Source: Malania oleifera
Taxonomy: Eukaryota > Streptophyta > Magnoliopsida > Santalales > Ximeniaceae
Reading direction: 5' to 3'
Assembly (NCBI RefSeq): GCF_029873635.1
Contig: NC_080423.1
Location: forward strand, 92,239,191 to 92,303,190
DNA length: 64,000 bases
Below, piece by piece: positions 56,565 to 64,000 of the stretch. The translations under genes and the position numbers were made by a program. Under the pieces are notes generated by a model that was not told the DNA's origin, ran no database searches, and saw nothing but the letters and a program-made list of their open reading frames with translations. How positions within the stretch are numbered: position 1 is the first letter of the stretch; every line of letters begins with the position of its first letter.

Positions 56565-58270
56565 AGCTAAAGCTCATGCAAAGTATTTTTATTTTTAAAA
56601 ATTTTGTAAGATTGTGTTTTTATAATTATTCATTTACACTCATAAAATTATTTTAATATCAATTTAGACATAAAGTTAGAAAATTTAAACTTGCACTACA
56701 TTGGGTTTCATCCTCAGTTGGATTTTTTTCTCTACTTTTTATTTTAATTTTAAAATCCTAAATTTTATGATTTAGAACTTAAACCTTATGCAACAAGTAG
56801 TCAAGTGGTGCAATCCCAAAAAGACTTGCAACTTCAAACCTCTCACATATATAGTAGGGGAGATTTTTGTCAATTGAGTGATGGGCTAAGCCCACATTGG
56901 GCTCAATGCAAATCTGCTCATGCCACCAATGGATCAATCCTTCTCAACTCCTTCCCTATCAACCAATCCTTTATTGCAAGCTCTCTGCCTATGTCATCAA
57001 CATGACTCATGCCTTCCCTTCCTCACTGTTGTGAAAGTCAAAATGATTGGGCCTCTTAACCAAGAGATTTGTGAGGATATATAAAAGTGAACTAGGTCTC
57101 TTAACCAAGGAAGACCCTTTTGTCCCTAAAATGTCTCTCCGATGGAAGAAAACCAAAGCGCCTTGAATTTCTCATCTCATTGGCAATCTCCATTTGCTGA
57201 AGTGAGGTAGATTGTTGTTTTCCGAAACTTGCTTCTTCACCTCCCTCACTGATCTTTTTGACAAGAACCAAGATTGCCTGAAAAAAAAGAAGCTGTCCTC
57301 TAAGATTTTTGGACCAGATTTGAATTCGACCAATGAAAGTCCTCTTGAGATTGTTGTTTTAGAGGTTGTTTAAATCATGACAACCATTTGCCAAAATGGC
57401 CAAACATGGTGATGGCAAATTTGTAGGAGATGTGAGTGAGGCTAATTGTTTAATGGGTGCTAAAAAAGTTGATGATGGTGATAAGGGTTTAGTTTGGAGG
57501 TTTTTTTTTTTTTTTTGGTAGTTCTTTAAATTTTTCTATAGTTGGTTCTAGCTTGGCCATGAAGAAGCTTGTGGTGGGACTGGATCACAATGATGGCTTT
57601 CTTGCTATTATTTCTGAAGTATGCAGGAAACATATGTTTTGTCAGTTTAAGATTGTGTTTTGCGGCGTAAAAAAGATTGAACTCTTTCATTCAATCAGTT
57701 TTTGTTTTAGTTTAGCAAAGATGTTTGAGAGTATCAAAGAAGATGAACTTCAAAATAATTAAAGATTTCAGAGATTAGGTCGTATGAGATTGGAAGTTCT
57801 CAAAGATGGAGAGGAAGTAATGGTGAGAAGAGGATAGCTTGAAGGAAGCACGTGTAGAAGAGGAGTTTTTGTGAATCATAATTTCTTAAAGGAGTGAAAA
57901 TAAAAAAAAGAGATAAAAATTTTAAAAAGTTTTAAAGAAAAAAATGAAATGAGCCGATTTTGAAATTATTATGTAAGCATTTTTAATGAAAGGTTATTTT
58001 TCCTAAAGAGAAAAGGAGAAATTATTCCCACTTCATTCTAAAAATTGAAAGTTTAATGACGAGGACAAATTGAGTCGATAATTTACTGGCTGATGAGCCC
58101 GCATTTTACCCCAGAACTTAAGTTGTTTTTAGTTTTTAGAGCTTTACTAATTACAACTTACTAATAATAAAAATAATATGATCACAAGCCATCCACTGTC
58201 TTTAGCCTTTCCTAATTAAGGTAATAATAACCGTCCAATCCTAACCATCCTGCACTCTATCCCTTTCCCA
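56565..58270. other. AT-rich spacer upstream of TFIIS, no gene seen
   Basis: Short open frames only, none with recognisable domains. A TATA-like GATATATAAAAGTG lies near 57076. A T-run is at 57500-57517. Confidence 0.6.
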
Positions 58271-58271
58271 T

Positions 58272-58607
58272 CTTTGAAAAAATAGATTAGGGCAACAGTG
58301 CGAGTCAAAACCAAACCAAAGCTTTCCTCTACAAAGCTTCTGCAATCCTGCATCAATCCGTTTTGCCTCATGCAATCTGAAATCTAATCCTTAATTTTCT
58401 GCAGATCTCTTCAGAAATCGTCGTTGAATCGTTGATATTTGTGCCTAATTCATCCCATTTTTGTTTTTTTGCATGCATGTTACAGTTCACTTCATTCCGA
58501 GGCACCTGTTATTGTCATTGTTTTCTAGATTTTGATTCGTTATCTATTTATTTTTTTTCCAGTTTGGTTTCATGTCCGGCGGGTTCTGATAAAAGATCTG
58601 GAGATCA
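58272..58607 (+). promoter_or_regulatory. Probable promoter and 5' leader of TFIIS
   Basis: Pyrimidine-rich, gene-like sequence leading to the TFIIS start codon. It contains acceptor-like sites TTTTCTGCAG|A (about 58404) and TTTTTTTTCCAG|T (about 58561), so the leader may be spliced. No clear TATA box was found. Extent is estimated from composition. Confidence 0.45.
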
Positions 58608-58772
58608 ATGGACAGAGAGCTAGTGGAGCTGTTTGAATCGGCGAAGAAGGCTGCGGACACAGCAGCGGCTGATGGGGTTCCATCGAGTGGTCCGGAGGTG
58701 TCGCGATGCGTTGATGTGTTGAAACAACTTACGAATTTTCCCGTATCGTATGATGTTCTTGTTTCAACGCAG
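58608..58772 (+). CDS. TFIIS: Transcription elongation factor TFIIS, first coding exon
   Basis: Encodes 55 residues from the ATG at 58608 (MDRELVELFESAKKAADTAA) through GPEVSRCVDVLKQLTNFPVS to LVSTQ, ending at a consensus phase-0 donor CAG|GTATGA (58773). This matches the start of plant TFIIS, whose N-terminal TFIIS/LW domain packs as a helical bundle; family knowledge says the protein rescues backtracked RNA polymerase II in the nucleus by stimulating transcript cleavage. The exon is free of stops, and its codon use is unlike the surrounding transposons. Next expected are the rest of the LW domain (VGK-type continuation), the Pol II-binding domain and a C-terminal zinc ribbon. None of these occurs in 58773-64000, so the gene either has a very long TE-filled first intron or is a fragment. 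Confidence 0.85.
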
Positions 58773-61080
<2,308 letters not shown>

Positions 61081-61083
61081 ATT

Positions 61084-62972
61084 AAGATTATGAGTTATAC
61101 GATGAAATCATGGGAAAGGGTAATTGAACATAGAATAAGAGTAGAAATAAGGATTTCAGAAAATCAATTTAGTTTTATGCCTAGGAGATCAACAATAGAA
61201 GTTATTTATCTTTTAAGCAGTTTAACAGAAAAGTTTAGGGAAAAGAAGAGGTACTTGCATATGATTTTTATTAACTTAGAGAAAGCATATAATAGAGTAC
61301 CTAGGAAAGTTCATTGGTGGGTTGTAGAAAAGAAGGAGATTATGCAGTAGATATACTGAGTCATTAAGGATATGTATGATAGAGTAGTGACTAGCGTTAG
61401 AACTATAGGAGGGGAATTTAGAGATTTTTCAAACATAATAGGTATACACAAGGTCTTAAATTTCGATTTTGACTCAGATTTCAAAGCTCCAAAAGTACAA
61501 AAATTTCCATGGAAATTTCGATTTTGATGTCGATTTCGATTTCGATTTGAAAAAATAACGGAAATTAGTAGTAAAACATAAAATTCTTTGTGAAACTTTA
61601 GAAATGGTTAACAAACATAATGATATAATTTTTAGGACTAATATATAACAAATTAAATACATCTATATTTTGTATGAGATGGAAAAGTTGTATAGTAGCA
61701 TGTGTATCAAACATATTTGTGAGATAATGTGTCATTTAAATATTATTTATTGTACAAATAATGATAATTTATACATGAATGATTAAATAAAATGTTATTG
61801 TAAGTTTATTTTTTTCATATAATTTCAAAAGCACTTGTAATAATCTTTTGTTTCGATAAAATAAATTAAATAAATTAAAAGAAAATTTTCACTTAACTCC
61901 TAAATCTCTCATTTGAATTCCGACAAAATTTCATTGTATAGTTAAAATTTCGATAAGTTTTGCTAAAATTTTGAGATTTCGATAAATTTTGGATGATTTG
62001 TTGAGATTTCAACGGAAATTATGCAAGACGGAAATCGATTGCCATTTCGATTTCAAGGGTGACGGAAATCGGAAATTTCGACAATTTTGTGGAAATTTAA
62101 GACCATAGGTATACATCAAGGTTCTACTTTGAGTCGTTATGTTTTTGCTTTAGTAATTGATGAACTTATTAGAAATATCCAAAATGAGATTCCTTGGTGT
62201 ATGTTGTTTGTAGGTGATATCGGGTTAATTGATGATAGTAGGAGCAGAGTGGAATCTAAGTTAGAATTTTGGGGAGTCACATTAGAGTCTAAAGGGTTTA
62301 AGATAAGTAGGAATGAGACATAATATATGAAATATAATTTTAGTAATGTTAGGAGTGGTAATGAAGAGAAGATTAAACTTGATAATCAAAAGATTAATAG
62401 CACTAATAGATTTAGATATCTTGAATCTATTATGCAAGTGAAAGGGGAAATTAAAGAAGATGTAGTACATAGAATTAAAATAGGTTGGGAAAAATGGAGG
62501 AGTGCGTCATGTGTGTTGTGTGATTGTAGAATACCCTTAAAATTATAAGGAAAGTTTTATAAGATAACTATAAGACCAACTATGCTTTATGGTTCAAAAT
62601 GTTGGGCAACTAAGAAACGACATACACAAAAAGTAAAAGTTGCTAAAATGTGAATGTTAAGGTGGATAAGTGATATAACATTAAAAGATAAAGTAAGAAA
62701 TGAGCATATACACAATAATTTAGGCATGACACTGGTTGAAGACAAGATAAGGGAGGGGTGGCTTAGATGGTTTGGGTATTTGAAATGTAGGCCTAGTAGA
62801 GCACATGTGAGGAGGAGTGAGTTAGTTATTGTGAAAGGGATAGAGGTAGGCTTAAAATAACTTGGAATGAGGTAGTAAGGAAGGATTTAATAGCCCTCAA
62901 TCTAATAGAGGAAAATGCTCTCGATAAGGTGAATTGGCAAAAAAGGATTCATGTAGTCGATCCCACCTAATT
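61084..62972 (+). pseudogene. 5'-truncated RTE-type LINE, RT and C-terminal region
   Basis: Visible in order: SYTMKSWERVIEHR, ENQFSFMPRRSTIEVIYLL, INLEKAYNRVPRKV, then after an insertion GIHQGSTLSRYVFALVIDEL, WCMLFVGDIGLIDDSRS, NRFRYLESIM, RIKIGWEKWRSASCVLC, MLRWISDITLKDKVRNEHI, IREGWLRWFGYLKCRP and finally WQKRIHVVDPT. This order is characteristic of plant RTE-clade non-LTR elements. The catalytic FADD box reads FVGD (62207-62218), so it is inactive. The 5' part (endonuclease and start of RT) is absent, as usual for LINEs. Stops occur at 61348 and 61357. It lies in sense orientation within the probable TFIIS intron. Confidence 0.9.
61452..62104. mobile_element. TIR element (MITE-like, 653 bp) inside the LINE
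   Basis: Perfect 13-bp terminal inverted repeats GGTCTTAAATTTC (61452-61464) and GAAATTTAAGACC (62092-62104). The word ATAGGTATAC is duplicated at 61438-61447 and 62105-62114, consistent with a 9-10 bp target duplication as made by Mutator-like elements, though four bases (ACAA) lie between the left copy and the repeat. The interior is rich in CGATTTCGATTTCG-like runs. No coding capacity. Confidence 0.8.
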
Positions 62973-62983
62973 GAATCGAGAAT

Positions 62984-64000
62984 TGTAAGATTTTAACAAC
63001 TATGCTCTAATATAGAAGGGAGGGATTGAACACATTTGGGTTTTCCCTTATTGTTCTGGCTTGAGAGATTCTTATGATCCTTCTATTAGAGGTTTTTTAT
63101 GTGTTTTAATATTATTATTTTATTAGGATGTTAATTAGTGAGAGTTAGTAAGGGTATTATTGTCATCAGAATGTATTTGATTTGTATTATAAATAGAGGG
63201 AGAGACCTATCTTCAAGTTAGGTCATTCATTTAATCAAAATCTCAACATGGTATCAAAGTGTGATCCAACCTAAGCCTTATCATACTCAGCCGTTGTTGG
63301 AAAACTCCTTCGTGTTGCTGCCCTTCTCAAATCCATCTTCACTTTTCATTATTTCACAAAACCAACCATATAGCCAAAAAAAAGAACCCTCTAGAGCCTA
63401 CCTCCACAAAACCTCATCTCTGGCAAGGGCCCCACACACCGTCATGCACCGGCCAACTGCCAATAGTGCCAACCGCACGTGCTGGCACGTGAGAGAATTT
63501 CTCACTGCCTTTTTTTTTTTTTTCCTTTGCCATGTTTTGATTCCTTCTCTAGACCATATTATCAAGCTGTTGGGCATGTTCTTTGCTCAAATATCTAACC
63601 TTTTTCGACTAGGCACTTGTGGTAATCGGTTAGTTGTTGTTTGGTGTTTGTAAAGGCTTCTTTGTGAGTTTCTTAGAGTAGTGGCAGTGTTTGTAAGTTG
63701 ATTTGTGAGGCTATGGCAGTGCTATATCAATTGGTAATTCGTTCACCTCGTTCATGGTGGTGTTGGTTCTTAACATTGTTTGTGATTGTCCTGATTAGTT
63801 TTGATTGCTCTTCTTGTTTGACATTGGTGTGGCTGCTTGTTTGTGAGTGTTGGGTTGGAGTCTATGAATCCCAAAAACATGTTTCCTTCATCACTGCCAT
63901 AGATAACAACTCAAAAGTTTGATGGAAAAAATTTGTTCAATGGTCTAAAGTTGTTCAGGTTTTTTTAGCATGTTTAGGAAAATCTGACCACTTGCTCCAA
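62984..64000 (+). mobile_element. 5' end of a Ty1/copia element, continues past the window
   Basis: Short LTR, about 62984-63248 (TGTAAGATTTTAAC to AAAATCTCAACA), with ATAAATAGAGGGAGAG as promoter-like sequence. It is followed directly by the primer site TGGTATCAAAG (63249-63259). The LTR start is less certain than its end. Confidence 0.75.
63912..64000 (+). pseudogene. Copia gag start, broken, cut by window end
   Basis: The frame reading KKFVQWSKVVQVFLACLGKS then DHLLQ matches the beginning of copia gag. It is preceded by TGA where relatives have an aspartate-glycine pair (K-V-stop-WKKF against KFDGKNF), suggesting a one-base frameshift near 63918. Gag continues past the window. Confidence 0.7.

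Overview
This window is plant nuclear DNA, most likely from a woody eudicot; I cannot name the species. The grounds are TE-rich AT-biased sequence, several chromovirus-type Ty3/gypsy elements with 1.8-2.7 kb LTRs, Ty1/copia elements, a plant-type RTE LINE, hAT-like DNA transposons, and one recognisable host exon. That exon is the first coding exon of transcription elongation factor TFIIS.

Positions 1-46972 are a stack of nested retrotransposons. The oldest layer is a minus-strand copia relic (1-684 and 3399-5016). It is split by a solo LTR (685-3398, TSD CAAAT) and by gypsy element A (5017-35119). A is opened in its reverse transcriptase by a second solo LTR (8956-16530), which itself contains truncated gypsy element B (9464-14917). 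A is opened again in its integrase by gypsy element C (18283-29841), whose 5' LTR carries a minus-strand solo LTR (19804-21689, TSD TACAG). A's 3' LTR holds another minus-strand solo LTR (32068-34717, TSD TATGC). It breaks off at 35119 against an unclassified element (35120-36335), which abuts gypsy element D (36336-46972), lacking its 5' LTR. D carries a hAT element (38642-40269, 8-bp TSD) and a minus-strand solo LTR (40637-42731, TSD GCTGT). All gag-pol reading frames are broken, mainly by CAG-to-TAG changes.

Positions 46973-54334 are thinner: a 410-bp LTR-like unit (47093-47502, TSD TTCAA), a MITE-like unit (49985-50485), and a younger, internally deleted copia element with both LTRs (50659-54334, TSD GTTTG).

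Positions 54335-64000 look like the edge of a genic region: low-copy sequence, then TFIIS exon 1 (58608-58772, plus strand) with a clear splice donor. No second exon is visible in the following 5.2 kb, which hold a compound microsatellite, a 5'-truncated RTE LINE split by a TIR element (61452-62104), and the 5' end of another copia element (62984-64000).

The most unusual pattern is in the long gypsy LTRs. Every LTR family here carries a candidate spliceosomal intron inside the LTR: donor AG|GTAAG, then 0.8-1.4 kb that in several families holds a private tandem repeat, then a strongly conserved block ending in CTCAC or CTCAT, then TTTTTCAG|G 22-28 nt past the candidate branch-point A. Several families also share clustered CGTCGACGA modules just upstream of the TATA box.
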